DNA of 18,036 bases from positions 1-18,036 of the forward strand of contig VXPJ01000071.1 of NCBI GenBank assembly GCA_009839635.1, in the 5' to 3' direction. Under the pieces are notes generated by a model, which worked only from the letters and a program-made list of their open reading frames with translations, was not told the origin of the DNA and did not search any database. Both the position numbers and the translations under genes were made by a program. This DNA is from Pseudomonadota bacterium (lineage in GTDB: Bacteria > Pseudomonadota > Gammaproteobacteria > UBA4575). Below are positions 6,772 to 15,463 of the stretch, in pieces (position 1 is the first letter of the stretch; every line of letters begins with the position of its first letter).

Positions 6772-9598
6772 AGAAACGTGACTCGCCTGTACCGCCGGAC
6801 AAATTGCTTGCGCAACGCGCACAGATTTCCGGGTGTTTCGCATCCTGTCCTACATCCTCACGGTAATGCCAGCAGCGAATGCATTTCGGATGAGGCGATT
6901 TTTGCAATTGGATGAAGTACTCGTTGCCATGGGCATCCGATATTCTGGTAGCCGTCTTGGGCACCTCTTCATCCCGGATGAGCCGGGCGCTGGAGGTGAT
7001 GAAAACGAAGCGAAGCTCATCGTTTTTGATCTTGTAAAGGCAATCGGGAGCGCCCCAGATGTCCACCTCTGCATCCAGTGACGAGCCGATGACTTTTTCA
7101 TTGCGCAGTGTCTCCAGCTGCTTGCCGATGTGCTTTCGCACCTCAAGTATCCCCTGCCAGTCCGCATCGGTTACCTCACCCGGGGTGCTGAACTCATCGA
7201 GACCGTACCAGGTCTGTACAAAAACCGGATCCTTGCGGGCACCGGGCAGTTGCCGCCAGGCTTCCTCTGCAGTAAAGCTCAGAATCGGCGCAATCCAGCG
7301 AACCAGCGCCTCGGCAATATGGAACATGGCCGTCTGCGCCGACCTGCGGGCTAGGCTGTCCGTCTGCATGGTGTATTGCCGATCCTTGACGATGTCCAGA
7401 TAGTCGCTGCCGAGTTCCAGCACGCAGAAGTTGTGAACCAGGGTGTAGATTCTGTGAAACTGGTAGCGTTCGTAGTAGTCGATGATCTGATGTTGGAGTT
7501 GCCGGGTTTTGTATACGATCCAGTAGTCCAGGGCCACCATGTCCCGGGCCTGCACACGGTCGTGCACAGGATCGAAATCATTCAGGTTGGATAACAGGTA
7601 ACGGGTCGTGTTACGGATGCGCCGGTAGGCATCCGAGGTGCGGCTCAGTATTTCATCAGACACGTTGAGCTCGGCGCCGTAGTCGGTAGCAGCCACCCAA
7701 AGACGCAATATGTCAGCACCCAGGGCGTTGCATATTTTCTGGGGTGTGACGACATTGCCGAGGGATTTCGACATTTTCTTGCCTTCGGCATCCACGGTAA
7801 ACCCGTGGGTCAGCACCTGTTCGTAGGGGGCAATTCCGTGCATGGCCACCGCGGTTTTCAGGGAAGACTGGAACCAGCCGCGGTGCTGGTCTGAACCTTC
7901 AAGATACAGGCTGGCGCGTTTCTCATTTTCAAGGTCGATCCCCAGCCTTTTCTGGGCTACAGCGTAATGTGTCACGCCGGAATCAAACCAGACATCCAGG
8001 GTGTCCGTGACCTTCCTGTAGGATTCGCTGTCATCGCCCAGCAGTTCTTTCGCATCCAGTTCATACCAGGCATCCATGCCCTGGCGTTCAATTTTCTGTG
8101 CCACCTGTTCGATGAGCTGCATTGTGTCGGGATGGGGTTCTTCCGTGGTCTTGTGTATGAAAAAGGCGATCGGGACACCCCAGGTACGTTGCCTGGAGAT
8201 GCACCAGTCCGGACTGCTGGCCAGCATGGCGGTGATGCGTGCCTTGCCCCACTCGGGGATCCACTGCACCTGCTCGATTTGTTCATTGGCGGTTTTCAGC
8301 AAATCCTTGGCATGCATGCTGATGAACCACTGTGGCGTTGCACGATAGATCAGCGGTACCTTGGTGCGCCAGCAATGCGGCAGGCTGTGGTGCAGGTCGG
8401 TGCCGTGCAGCAGCTTTCCCCGCTCGGTCAAGGCATCGATGATTTTCTGGTCCACCTTGAAGACATGGTTTCCTGCAAACAAACCGGTATGGTCTTTGAA
8501 TATCCCATGATCATCCACCAGGTTCAGAGTTCCCATGGCATATGCCTTGCCGACTTCAAAGTCCTCAACCCCATGGTCTGGTGCCGTGTGCACTGCCCCC
8601 GTGCCTGCCTCGACCGTGACATGCCCCCCCAGGATGACGGGTACGGTCTTGTCATAGAACGGATGCTGCAGGTGCAGGTGCTCGAGTTGCTTTCCTTTGG
8701 CGCGTCCCACCACGGCATAATCCTCGACACCGTAACGCTGCATGCAGGTTTCCAGCAGCACCTCAGCCAGCAACACACGTTCCCGGCCGCAGTTGCCCTC
8801 GAACTCCGCCACGACGTAATCCAGTTCGGGATTGACACACACTGCCTGGTTGGCAGGCAGGGTCCACGGAGTCGTCGTCCAGATGGCAACGGATAGCGGT
8901 CCCCGTCCAGTCAGCGTACCGAGTCTTTCCTCAAGCGTCCCCTCGTCCACAATGCTAAAACGCACATCAATGGCTGGCGAGGTTTTCTCATGGTACTCGA
9001 CCTCGGTTTCTGCCAATGCCGAGGCATCCACCACGTTCCAGTAGACTGGCTTGAAGCCGCGGGCAATGTGGCCTTTTGCATACAATTTGCCCAGTGATCG
9101 CACGATATCGGCTTCAACATCGAAATCCATGGTGAGGTAGGGCTTGTCCCATTCGCCAAAAATCCCAAGCCGTTTGAAGTCCTCGCGTTGCTTGGCAATT
9201 TGCTTGCTGGCAAAGTCGCGGCAGGCAGTGCGGAATTCGCTGTGGCTTTTCCGGGTTCCCGCCTTGCCGATTTTTTTCTGGACCTGGTGTTCGATGGGCA
9301 AGCCGTGGCAGTCCCAGCCCGGCACGTAAGGCGCATCGTACCCTGCCAGGGTTTTGCTTTTTACAATGATATCTTTGAGAATCTTGTTGACCGCATGGCC
9401 GATGTGGATGTCGCCATTCGCATAGGGAGGGCCATCGTGCAGGATGAATGTTTGCGCACCTCTTCGCGCCTTTCGGATTTGCTGGTACACGTCCCTGTCC
9501 TCCCATTCCTTCAGAATTTGGGGCTCGCGCTGTGCGAGGTTGCCCTTCATGGGAAAAGAGGTTTTTGGCAGGTTCAGGGTGTCTTTGTAGTTACTCAT
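6764..9598 (-). CDS. ileS: Isoleucyl-tRNA synthetase
   Basis: A class I aminoacyl-tRNA synthetase that charges tRNA-Ile and edits misactivated valine. The 944-residue length is typical of the bacterial form. HIGH is at residues 65-68 and KMSKS at 608-612. The editing domain (CP1) contains TTTPWTLPAN (241-250) and the GTGAVHTAPDHG region (332-343). The anticodon-binding domain follows, and the C-terminus has a zinc site with Cys906, Cys909, Cys926 and Cys929. The presence of this C-terminal zinc finger and the bacterial-type KMSKS context point to the standard gammaproteobacterial enzyme, not the mupirocin-resistant type. It starts 9 bp after the ribF stop and overlaps lspA by 8 bp, so the cluster is translationally tight. 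No strong ribosome binding site is visible. Confidence 0.97.
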   Translation of the reverse strand: MSNYKDTLNLPKTSFPMKGNLAQREPQILKEWEDRDVYQQIRKARRGAQTFILHDGPPYANGDIHIGHAVNKILKDIIVKSKTLAGYDAPYVPGWDCHGLPIEHQVQKKIGKAGTRKSHSEFRTACRDFASKQIAKQREDFKRLGIFGEWDKPYLTMDFDVEADIVRSLGKLYAKGHIARGFKPVYWNVVDASALAETEVEYHEKTSPAIDVRFSIVDEGTLEERLGTLTGRGPLSVAIWTTTPWTLPANQAVCVNPELDYVVAEFEGNCGRERVLLAEVLLETCMQRYGVEDYAVVGRAKGKQLEHLHLQHPFYDKTVPVILGGHVTVEAGTGAVHTAPDHGVEDFEVGKAYAMGTLNLVDDHGIFKDHTGLFAGNHVFKVDQKIIDALTERGKLLHGTDLHHSLPHCWRTKVPLIYRATPQWFISMHAKDLLKTANEQIEQVQWIPEWGKARITAMLASSPDWCISRQRTWGVPIAFFIHKTTEEPHPDTMQLIEQVAQKIERQGMDAWYELDAKELLGDDSESYRKVTDTLDVWFDSGVTHYAVAQKRLGIDLENEKRASLYLEGSDQHRGWFQSSLKTAVAMHGIAPYEQVLTHGFTVDAEGKKMSKSLGNVVTPQKICNALGADILRLWVAATDYGAELNVSDEILSRTSDAYRRIRNTTRYLLSNLNDFDPVHDRVQARDMVALDYWIVYKTRQLQHQIIDYYERYQFHRIYTLVHNFCVLELGSDYLDIVKDRQYTMQTDSLARRSAQTAMFHIAEALVRWIAPILSFTAEEAWRQLPGARKDPVFVQTWYGLDEFSTPGEVTDADWQGILEVRKHIGKQLETLRNEKVIGSSLDAEVDIWGAPDCLYKIKNDELRFVFITSSARLIRDEEVPKTATRISDAHGNEYFIQLQKSPHPKCIRCWHYREDVGQDAKHPEICARCASNLSGGTGESRFYA

Positions 9599-9607
9599 TT
9601 GCAGGCT

Positions 9608-10540
9608 TCAGGCAGCGATCTTGAAATGCTCTTTTGCAGTTTCGGCATCAACACGGATCTGGTTCTTCAACTCTTCAAGTGAATTGAATTTTTGCTCCTC
9701 CCGGATTTTCTTGCTGAAGAATACCGTGAGGTGCTTTCCGTAGAGCATTTGCGAGAAGTTGAACAGGTGGACTTCGATCTGGGTTCGTGTACCGGCGACC
9801 GTGGGCCGGTGCCCTACGTTGGTCACCCCCAAAGCCTCGGTGTCATGCTCGATCCTCACCTTGGTTGCAAAAACCCCACTGATTGGGGAGAACCTGCGTT
9901 TGATCGGGATATTGGCCGTCGGGAAACCGATGTCTTGCCCCCGGTGGTCTCCGTGAATGACGCGCCCGGACATGCTGTACATGCGTCCAAGCAACTGCTC
10001 TGCAAGATCCAGTCTGCCGTTGGCAAGGTGGTCACGGATGGAAGAGCTGCTGACACGTTCTTCATTGACCACGAAGCCCTCGGTGTTCTCGACGCTGAAG
10101 CCCAGCTCGTCCCCCATGCGCGTGAGCATGGGATAATCGCCCTTGCGGTCTTTCCCGAAACGGAAATCATCGCCGACCGTCAGGTGTTTGATGTTCAGGC
10201 CTGAGACCAGGACATCCCTGACAAAGGTCTCGGGCGGCATGTTGGCCAGCGTCCGGTTAAAGGAAAGGCATACGAAACGGTCGATCCCGAAATCCTGGAG
10301 CAGGTTGAATTTTTCCCTGAAGTTGGTCAGTCTCGCTGGAGCCTGGCTGCCCAGGAAAAACTCCTTGGCCGATGGCTCGAAGGCGATGACCATGGAAGGC
10401 AGCCCAAGGGCTTGGCTTCGCGACAGCAGTTTTTTCAAAACCGTCTGGTGGCCCCGGTGCACACCGTCAAAGTTGCCGATGGTCGCCACGTATGCCACAG
10501 GATGGCCTGTTCCAGTACTGAGGTATCTCGTTAACTGCAT
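9608..10540 (-). CDS. ribF: Bifunctional riboflavin kinase / FAD synthetase
   Basis: Converts riboflavin to FMN and then FAD in the cytoplasm. The 310-residue protein has the N-terminal nucleotidyltransferase (FAD synthetase) domain with GNFDGVHRGH (22-31) and SSSSIRD (164-170), and the C-terminal flavokinase domain with GFPTAN (205-210), the ATP/Mg site, and GVTNVGHRPT with the downstream EVHLF (catalytic Glu region). The length is usual. It follows murJ by 36 bp and is 9 bp before ileS, the order known for Pseudomonas. No FMN riboswitch-like structure is recognisable in the short upstream gap. Confidence 0.96.
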   Translation of the reverse strand: MQLTRYLSTGTGHPVAYVATIGNFDGVHRGHQTVLKKLLSRSQALGLPSMVIAFEPSAKEFFLGSQAPARLTNFREKFNLLQDFGIDRFVCLSFNRTLANMPPETFVRDVLVSGLNIKHLTVGDDFRFGKDRKGDYPMLTRMGDELGFSVENTEGFVVNEERVSSSSIRDHLANGRLDLAEQLLGRMYSMSGRVIHGDHRGQDIGFPTANIPIKRRFSPISGVFATKVRIEHDTEALGVTNVGHRPTVAGTRTQIEVHLFNFSQMLYGKHLTVFFSKKIREEQKFNSLEELKNQIRVDAETAKEHFKIAA

Positions 10541-10576
10541 AAAATCAAAGACCCGTTCATGAAACCGCCCCGGTGC

Positions 10577-12142
10577 CTACTGTTGCAGCACAAAGGAATT
10601 TCTGCGCACCCCCAGCAAGGCCAGCGCGCCAATATACAGTACAAGCCCCGATAGCATAAAGCCTAGCAAGGCAATAATGCGTTCGACCACATCCCAGTTC
10701 AGCCACTGATGAGCCTCGGGCAGGATCCACACGAGCGCAATTCCCATCACGACCGTGGCCCCCGCGACCTGGGCCAGGTACTTGGTCCAACCCGCAGGCA
10801 GCACCAGGGCTGCTGAGCCTTTTAGTTTATAGAACAGCAGCGCGGCATTGAGATAGGCGGCCAGTGAGGTGGCCAGGGCCAGGGCCGCATGCGGGGCAGC
10901 CAGCTCCCACTGTAGCCAGATCCACACGAAGGCAAGGTTCAGGACGATATTGACGGCCATGGCAATCACCCCGATCTTCACAGGGGTCTTGGTATCCTGG
11001 CGTGAATAAAACCCTGGCGCCAGCACTTTGATCAGGATGAACGCCGGCAATCCCAGTGCATAGGCTTTCAGGCTGGTTGAAGCCATCAGGGTGTCCATGG
11101 CCGTGAATTCCCGGTACTGGATCAGCGATGTCAGAATCGGGCTGGCCAGCAGGATCAGGCCGACTGTGGCAGGCACAGAGATGAACACGGAAAGCCGCAA
11201 CGCCCAGTCAAGTGTCATGTTGAATTCTTGGGTGGAGCGGTTGACATATTGCTTGGACAGGCGCGGCAGGATGATAGTGGCCATGGCTACGCCGAAAATG
11301 GCCAGCGGGAGTTCCACAAAGCGGTCCGAGATATATAGCCAGCTGATGCTGCCGACCGCCAGGAATGAGGCGATCAGGGTGTTGATCAGCAGATTGATCT
11401 GCACTACGGATGAGCCAAAAATGGCCGGCAGCATCAGCCGCATGATTTTTTGAACGCCTTCTCTGGCGCCATGCAGTGAAACTTTTGGCAGCACACCCAG
11501 TGCAGACAAAAAGGGGAGCTGGAAAGCCAGCTGCACGATACCGGCAACAAATACACCCCATGCCAGAGCCACTACGGGCTGTTCCATTTCAGGGGCCAGC
11601 CACAGGGTTGCTGCAATCAGCGACAGGTTCAGGAAGACAGGTGTGAAGGCCGGCACGGCAAACCGGTTGAAGGTGTTCAGGATACTGGCCGACAGGGCGG
11701 TCAGCGAGATGAACAGTATGTACGGGAAGGTAATGCGCAGCATCTGTGAGGCAAGATCAAAACGTGTGCTATCGCTGATAAAACCCGGGGCAAAGATATA
11801 TATCAGGGCAGGTGCAAGCACCACCCCCAAAACACTGATGAGGAAAAGGATCACACTGAGTGTCCCGGTCACGTGATTGATCAGTGCCTGCAGTTCCGCT
11901 TGCGATCGCTGTTCCTTGTATTCAGACAGGACCGGTACGAACGCCTGTGAAAAAGCGCCTTCGGCAAAAAGACGCCGCAGGAAATTCGGGATACGAAAGG
12001 CTACGAAAAAAGCATCGGTGCCGCCGGTTGCACCCAGGAAGATAAAGATCACGGCATCCCGAAGATATCCGAATATTCTGGAGACAGCCGTGATGCCTCC
12101 TGTGACGGCGGTGGATTTGAACAAGGCTCGGTGTTCAGCCAT
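10577..12142 (-). CDS. murJ: Lipid II flippase MurJ (MviN)
   Basis: An integral inner-membrane protein of the MOP exporter superfamily that flips lipid II to the periplasm for peptidoglycan synthesis. The 521-residue protein shows about fourteen hydrophobic segments. Family signatures are STAVTGG near residue 10, SRIFGYLRD (21-29), TDAFFVAFRIPN (42-53) and LFAEGAFSQAFVPV (58-71). The conserved arginines that line the central cavity are seen in these motifs. It is the first gene of the murJ-ribF-ileS-lspA cluster and diverges from rpsT with a 105-base gap. I see no clear promoter or ribosome binding site for it in that gap; the divergent rpsT promoter lies there. Confidence 0.96.
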   Translation of the reverse strand: MAEHRALFKSTAVTGGITAVSRIFGYLRDAVIFIFLGATGGTDAFFVAFRIPNFLRRLFAEGAFSQAFVPVLSEYKEQRSQAELQALINHVTGTLSVILFLISVLGVVLAPALIYIFAPGFISDSTRFDLASQMLRITFPYILFISLTALSASILNTFNRFAVPAFTPVFLNLSLIAATLWLAPEMEQPVVALAWGVFVAGIVQLAFQLPFLSALGVLPKVSLHGAREGVQKIMRLMLPAIFGSSVVQINLLINTLIASFLAVGSISWLYISDRFVELPLAIFGVAMATIILPRLSKQYVNRSTQEFNMTLDWALRLSVFISVPATVGLILLASPILTSLIQYREFTAMDTLMASTSLKAYALGLPAFILIKVLAPGFYSRQDTKTPVKIGVIAMAVNIVLNLAFVWIWLQWELAAPHAALALATSLAAYLNAALLFYKLKGSAALVLPAGWTKYLAQVAGATVVMGIALVWILPEAHQWLNWDVVERIIALLGFMLSGLVLYIGALALLGVRRNSFVLQQ

Positions 12143-12175
12143 TTTGTATTTGGGGTGTAGTCTAGGGACGAGGGC

Positions 12176-12204
12176 TTGACATTTATTTATCTTACTACCA
12201 TAGT
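12176..12204 (+). promoter_or_regulatory. Promoter of rpsT (sigma-70 type)
   Basis: A perfect -35 box TTGACA (12176-12181), a 17-base AT-rich spacer and a -10 box CATAGT (12199-12204, 4 of 6 matches). The predicted transcription start is near 12211, giving a leader of about 37 bases before the rpsT start codon. The strength fits a ribosomal protein gene. Confidence 0.75.
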
Positions 12205-12247
12205 TCGCAGCCCAAACGCAGAATCCAAGCAGTAAAGCGATCAGACA

Positions 12248-12508
12248 TTGGCCAACTCCCCTTCAGCGAGAAAGCGTGCACGTCAGGCGGTCAAGCACCG
12301 TCAGCACAATGTGAGTCAACGCACAAAGTTGCGTACGCGGATAAAAGCAGTGGTCAAATCGATTCAGGCAGGAGACAAGGGTGCCGCCGAAGCCGCGTAC
12401 AAGCTGGCCCAGCCCAGCATCGACTCGGCCGTAGGTAAAAAACTGATCCATGCCAATAAGGCTGCCCGTCATAAAAGCCGTCTGAACGCACGCATTAAAG
12501 CCATGTGA
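12248..12508 (+). CDS. rpsT: 30S ribosomal protein S20 (TTG start)
   Basis: S20 is a primary 16S rRNA-binding protein of the small subunit. The 86-residue basic helical protein begins MANSPSARKRARQ and ends HKSRLNARIKAM, with the typical TKLRTRIKAVVKSI core. The start codon is TTG: the family N-terminus fixes the start here and no ATG is available. E. coli rpsT also starts with UUG, and there the weak start is tied to autoregulation of S20 synthesis, so the same control is likely (inference). No strong ribosome binding site is visible. It diverges from murJ and converges with proB (34 bp between the ends). Confidence 0.97.
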   Translation: MANSPSARKRARQAVKHRQHNVSQRTKLRTRIKAVVKSIQAGDKGAAEAAYKLAQPSIDSAVGKKLIHANKAARHKSRLNARIKAM

Positions 12509-12542
12509 CTGGCGCCGCTGAGCGCTGCATCCTCTTATTCAC

Positions 12543-13670
12543 TTAAAGAATCACCAGGTTGTCCCGGTGAATCAGTTCCGGTGCGTCCACGTAACCCAGC
12601 ACAGCTTCGATCTCCGTGCTGAGTCTTCCTTGAAGTTTGCGTGCCTCCTCAGAGGAGTAGTTTGCAAGCCCGCGTGCAATCTCTCGCCCGCTGCGATTGA
12701 GGCAGCTGACCACTTCTCCGCGTTCGAAATCTCCTTTGACATCTTCAACTCCGATGGCAAGCAAGCTTTTTCCGGACTTGCAAATCACGGCACTCGCCCC
12801 GTCATCCAGAAACAGCTCCCCGCGGGTGTACAGCTGGTTTGCGATCCACTGTTTGCGTGCGACCAAAGGCTCAGCGTCCGGCAACAGCAGTGAACCGCAC
12901 GGAATGTCTTTTGAAATTTTGTTCAGGATGTCCGGCGTTTTTCCGGAGGCAACGATGGTCGCAGCCCCGGCACGCGCAGCGATACGGGCTGCCGACACCT
13001 TGGTGAGCATGCCGCCACGCCCGGTCTGTCTGGCACTGGGGCCTGCGGCACGGTCCAGCAACGGGTCGCTGGCGGAGATTTCGTCAATCAAGGGGCTGCT
13101 GGACTGGTCGCCAGGAGGGGTTTCATAGATGCCTTCCTGGTCGGTCAAGATGATCAGGAGACTGGCTTCAACCAGATTGCTGACGAGGGCCGCCAGCGTA
13201 TCATTGTCTCCGAACTTGATTTCGTCGGTCGCCACGGTGTCATTTTCGTTGACCACCGGAACGGTTTTCATTTCCAGCAACTTGCGCAACGTGGTGCGTG
13301 CATTCAGGTATCGCTTGCGGTTCTGCAGGTCTGCGTGCGTGAGCAGCACCTGTGCGCTGTGCAGGTTGTGTTGCTGCAAACAGGATTCGTACGCCTGAAT
13401 CAGTCCCATCTGGCCGACTGCGGCAGCCGCCTGCAACTCGTAGATCGCACGCGGGCGCTTTTGCCAGCATAGCCGGTTCATGCCCTCTGCGATGGCACCG
13501 GAAGAAGTCAGGATCACTTCCTTGCCTGCATTCACCAGGGAAGCAATTTGTGAAGCCAGCCCGGAGATAGCCTGCATGTTCAGACCATGGCCGTCCTCGG
13601 TGACCAGGGAACTCCCGACCTTGACTACCCAGCGTTTACCGGAGATGACTAGGTTACGCTTGCTGTTCAT
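12543..13670 (-). CDS. proB: Glutamate 5-kinase with PUA domain
   Basis: First enzyme of proline synthesis: phosphorylates glutamate to glutamyl-5-phosphate, usually feedback-inhibited by proline. The 375-residue protein has the amino-acid kinase domain with VVKVGSSLVT (15-24), TSSGAIAEG (55-63), NENDTV (141-146), FGDNDTLAA (153-161) and GRGGMLTK (217-224), followed by a C-terminal PUA domain (from about residue 280). The two-domain length is that of E. coli ProB. Its ATG lies within the end of obg, a 17-base overlap, so it is co-transcribed and probably coupled. No proA is adjacent. Confidence 0.96.
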   Translation of the reverse strand: MNSKRNLVISGKRWVVKVGSSLVTEDGHGLNMQAISGLASQIASLVNAGKEVILTSSGAIAEGMNRLCWQKRPRAIYELQAAAAVGQMGLIQAYESCLQQHNLHSAQVLLTHADLQNRKRYLNARTTLRKLLEMKTVPVVNENDTVATDEIKFGDNDTLAALVSNLVEASLLIILTDQEGIYETPPGDQSSSPLIDEISASDPLLDRAAGPSARQTGRGGMLTKVSAARIAARAGAATIVASGKTPDILNKISKDIPCGSLLLPDAEPLVARKQWIANQLYTRGELFLDDGASAVICKSGKSLLAIGVEDVKGDFERGEVVSCLNRSGREIARGLANYSSEEARKLQGRLSTEIEAVLGYVDAPELIHRDNLVIL

Positions 13671-14670
13671 GTAGATAAGTATAAATGCTTTTGCTCAGCT
13701 CCCGTGTGCCCGCCTGACTGAGTGCAGATATGGCAAACACGGGCCCCTGCCACTCCAGTTTCGACACGCAGTCTTCGATCACCTGCTTGCAGTCCTCGGA
13801 GTCGAACAGATCGGTCTTGTTGAATACCAGCCAGCGGTCCTTGGCTGCCAGTTGTGCGTCATACCGGTTCAATTCATTGGTTACCGAATAATAATCCTGG
13901 CAGGGATCACCCTCCGCCTGGGCCGGGTACAGCTCAAGCATATGCAACAGCAAGCCGGTCCGCGAAAGATGCCGCAGGAACTGGGCCCCTAGTCCGACCC
14001 CTTCAGCAGCCCCTTCGATCAGTCCGGGAATGTCAGCAACCACGAAACTTTGCTGGGGTGCGACATACACAACGCCCAGGTTGGGATAAAGCGTTGTGAA
14101 CGGATAGTCCGCAATCTTCGGGGTGGCCGAGGACAGGGCACGAAGCAAGGAGGATTTGCCGGCATTGGGGAGTCCCAGCAGGCCTACATCGGCCAGCAGC
14201 TTGAGTTCCAGGTACAGGTCGCGTTCCTCGCCAGGTTTGCCAGGGGTTGTTTCGCGAGGTGCACGCCGGGTCGAGCTTTTGAAGCGCGTATTCCCAAGTC
14301 CGTGGCCTCCTCCGCTGGCAACCAGCAGGCGTTCGCCATGCCTTGTCAGATCACCGATGACCTCATGGGTTTGGGCATCTTTTACCAAGGTGCCGGTTGG
14401 CACCCGGATGGCCTTTTCCTGGCCTGACCTGCCTGTGCGGTTCTTGCCCATGCCATCCTGTCCGCGCTCGGCCTTGAAAGAGCGCACATGCCGAAAGTCG
14501 GCAAGTGTATTCAGGCTGTCATCTGCGATCAGATAGACACTGCCGCCGTCTCCGCCGTCACCGCCGTCCGGCCCTCCGAGCGGTACGGAGCGTTCGCGCC
14601 GGAAACTCAGGCAGCCGTTTCCTCCATGACCGGCCTGCACGTGTATCGTCGTTTCGTCAACAAACTTCAT
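13654..14670 (-). CDS. obg: GTPase Obg/CgtA
   Basis: An essential ribosome-associated GTPase that acts in 50S assembly and the stringent response. The 338-residue protein has the glycine-rich Obg fold (1-158, with GGPDGGDGGDGG at 32-43) and the G domain: G1 GLPNAGKSS (166-174), the switch I segment YPFTTLYPNLG (189-199), G3 DIPG (213-216), G4 NKTD (284-287) and G5 SAL (315-317). It has a short C-terminal tail, without the long acidic extension of the E. coli protein. It is the third gene after rplU and rpmA, separated from rpmA by 71 bases that contain an intrinsic terminator, so part of its expression depends on read-through or on an unseen promoter. It overlaps proB by 17 bases. Confidence 0.97.
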   Translation of the reverse strand: MKFVDETTIHVQAGHGGNGCLSFRRERSVPLGGPDGGDGGDGGSVYLIADDSLNTLADFRHVRSFKAERGQDGMGKNRTGRSGQEKAIRVPTGTLVKDAQTHEVIGDLTRHGERLLVASGGGHGLGNTRFKSSTRRAPRETTPGKPGEERDLYLELKLLADVGLLGLPNAGKSSLLRALSSATPKIADYPFTTLYPNLGVVYVAPQQSFVVADIPGLIEGAAEGVGLGAQFLRHLSRTGLLLHMLELYPAQAEGDPCQDYYSVTNELNRYDAQLAAKDRWLVFNKTDLFDSEDCKQVIEDCVSKLEWQGPVFAISALSQAGTRELSKSIYTYLHEQQA

Positions 14671-14690
14671 GATCTTTTATGCCCAGAGTC

Positions 14691-14715
14691 AAAAAAGCCC
14701 CGACATGCGGGGCTT
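14691..14715 (-). terminator. Intrinsic terminator between rpmA and obg
   Basis: Read on the minus strand, AAGCCCCG (14715-14708) pairs perfectly with CGGGGCTT (14702-14695) around a 5-base loop, and the stem runs into a run of six T (14696-14691). It sits 26 bases after the rpmA stop and about 20 bases before obg, so it probably reduces transcription from the ribosomal protein genes into obg-proB. Confidence 0.85.
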
Positions 14716-14741
14716 CACATCAAATCGGTTGGTGGGCTGGA

Positions 14742-15002
14742 TCAGTGTACGGCATCAACACGCACAAACTTTTTGTTTCTGGGCCCTTTGGTTTCAAATA
14801 CCACCTGTCCGTTCTCTTTTGCGAACAAGGTGTCATCTTTTCCCCGGCCGACATTTTCACCGGCATGAAAGCGGGTGCCTCGCTGGCGCACGATGATGCT
14901 TCCTGCATTTACCTGCTGCCCCCCGAAACACTTCACGCCGAGACGTTTGGACTTTGAGTCACGTCCGTTGCGGGTGCTGCCTCCTGCTTTCTTGTGAGCC
15001 AT
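14742..15002 (-). CDS. rpmA: 50S ribosomal protein L27
   Basis: L27 sits near the peptidyl-transferase centre of the large subunit. The 86-residue protein begins MAHKKAGGSTRNGRDS, the canonical N-terminus without the cleaved extension found in Firmicutes, and contains the motifs SKRLGVKCFGGQQV, IIVRQRGTRFHAGENVG and the DDTLFA loop. An AGAGG box lies 7 bases before the ATG. It follows rplU by 9 bp, the universal pair, and is followed by a terminator before obg. Confidence 0.98.
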   Translation of the reverse strand: MAHKKAGGSTRNGRDSKSKRLGVKCFGGQQVNAGSIIVRQRGTRFHAGENVGRGKDDTLFAKENGQVVFETKGPRNKKFVRVDAVH

Positions 15003-15011
15003 GATCGACCT

Positions 15012-15323
15012 CTACTTAGAAATGTCTGTAATTTTAACCTGTGTGTAGTTCTGCCTGTGGCCCATTCGCCTCATGTGGTGCTTTCTGCGCTTGAACTTGA
15101 TGATATCAATCTTCTTGGCCCGGGCATTGCGCAAAACCTCGGCAGTGACTTTACCACCTTCAATGTATGGTGTGCCAATGGATACGTCGTCCCCATCGGC
15201 CAGCAACAGTACCTGATCAAACTCGACTTTCTTGCCCGGGTCCAGATCCAGCGTTTCAATCTTGATCTGGTCTCCTTTATGGACAAGGTACTGTTTGCCA
15301 CCTGTGGCAATCACGGCATACAC
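15012..15323 (-). CDS. rplU: 50S ribosomal protein L21
   Basis: L21 is a 23S rRNA-binding protein of the large subunit. The 103-residue protein starts MYAVIATGGKQYLV and has the family signature KIDIIKFKRRKHHMRRMGHRQ-like basic segment near residues 71-90, followed by YTQVKITDI. The length is that of E. coli L21. It is the first gene of rplU-rpmA-obg-proB and has its own near-consensus promoter about 37 bases upstream. It diverges from ispB, as in E. coli and Pseudomonas. Confidence 0.98.
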   Translation of the reverse strand: MYAVIATGGKQYLVHKGDQIKIETLDLDPGKKVEFDQVLLLADGDDVSIGTPYIEGGKVTAEVLRNARAKKIDIIKFKRRKHHMRRMGHRQNYTQVKITDISK

Positions 15324-15359
15324 CTGGGTTACTCCGGGAATGAGTTGGAAAGAGGCGCA

Positions 15360-15388
15360 ATTCTAGCGGGAGGTCTGGCAGGGGTCAA
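15360..15388 (-). promoter_or_regulatory. Promoter of rplU-rpmA (sigma-70 type)
   Basis: On the minus strand: -35 TTGACC (15388-15383, 5 of 6), a 17-base spacer and -10 TAGAAT (15365-15360, 5 of 6). The expected transcription start near 15353 gives a leader of about 30 bases before the rplU ATG. The fit and position are good for a ribosomal protein operon. Confidence 0.8.
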
Positions 15389-15463
15389 ACAAAACAATTT
15401 TGCAGCTAGGCCGCTTCCAAAATCAGCACCGGGGTGCACGAGAACAGGGTAAAATGCCCAGCT

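Noticed and set aside
7967..8896. Long plus-strand open frame (309 codons) opposite ileS
   Set aside because: It lies wholly within the clear ileS coding sequence on the other strand and has no own domain or ribosome binding site.
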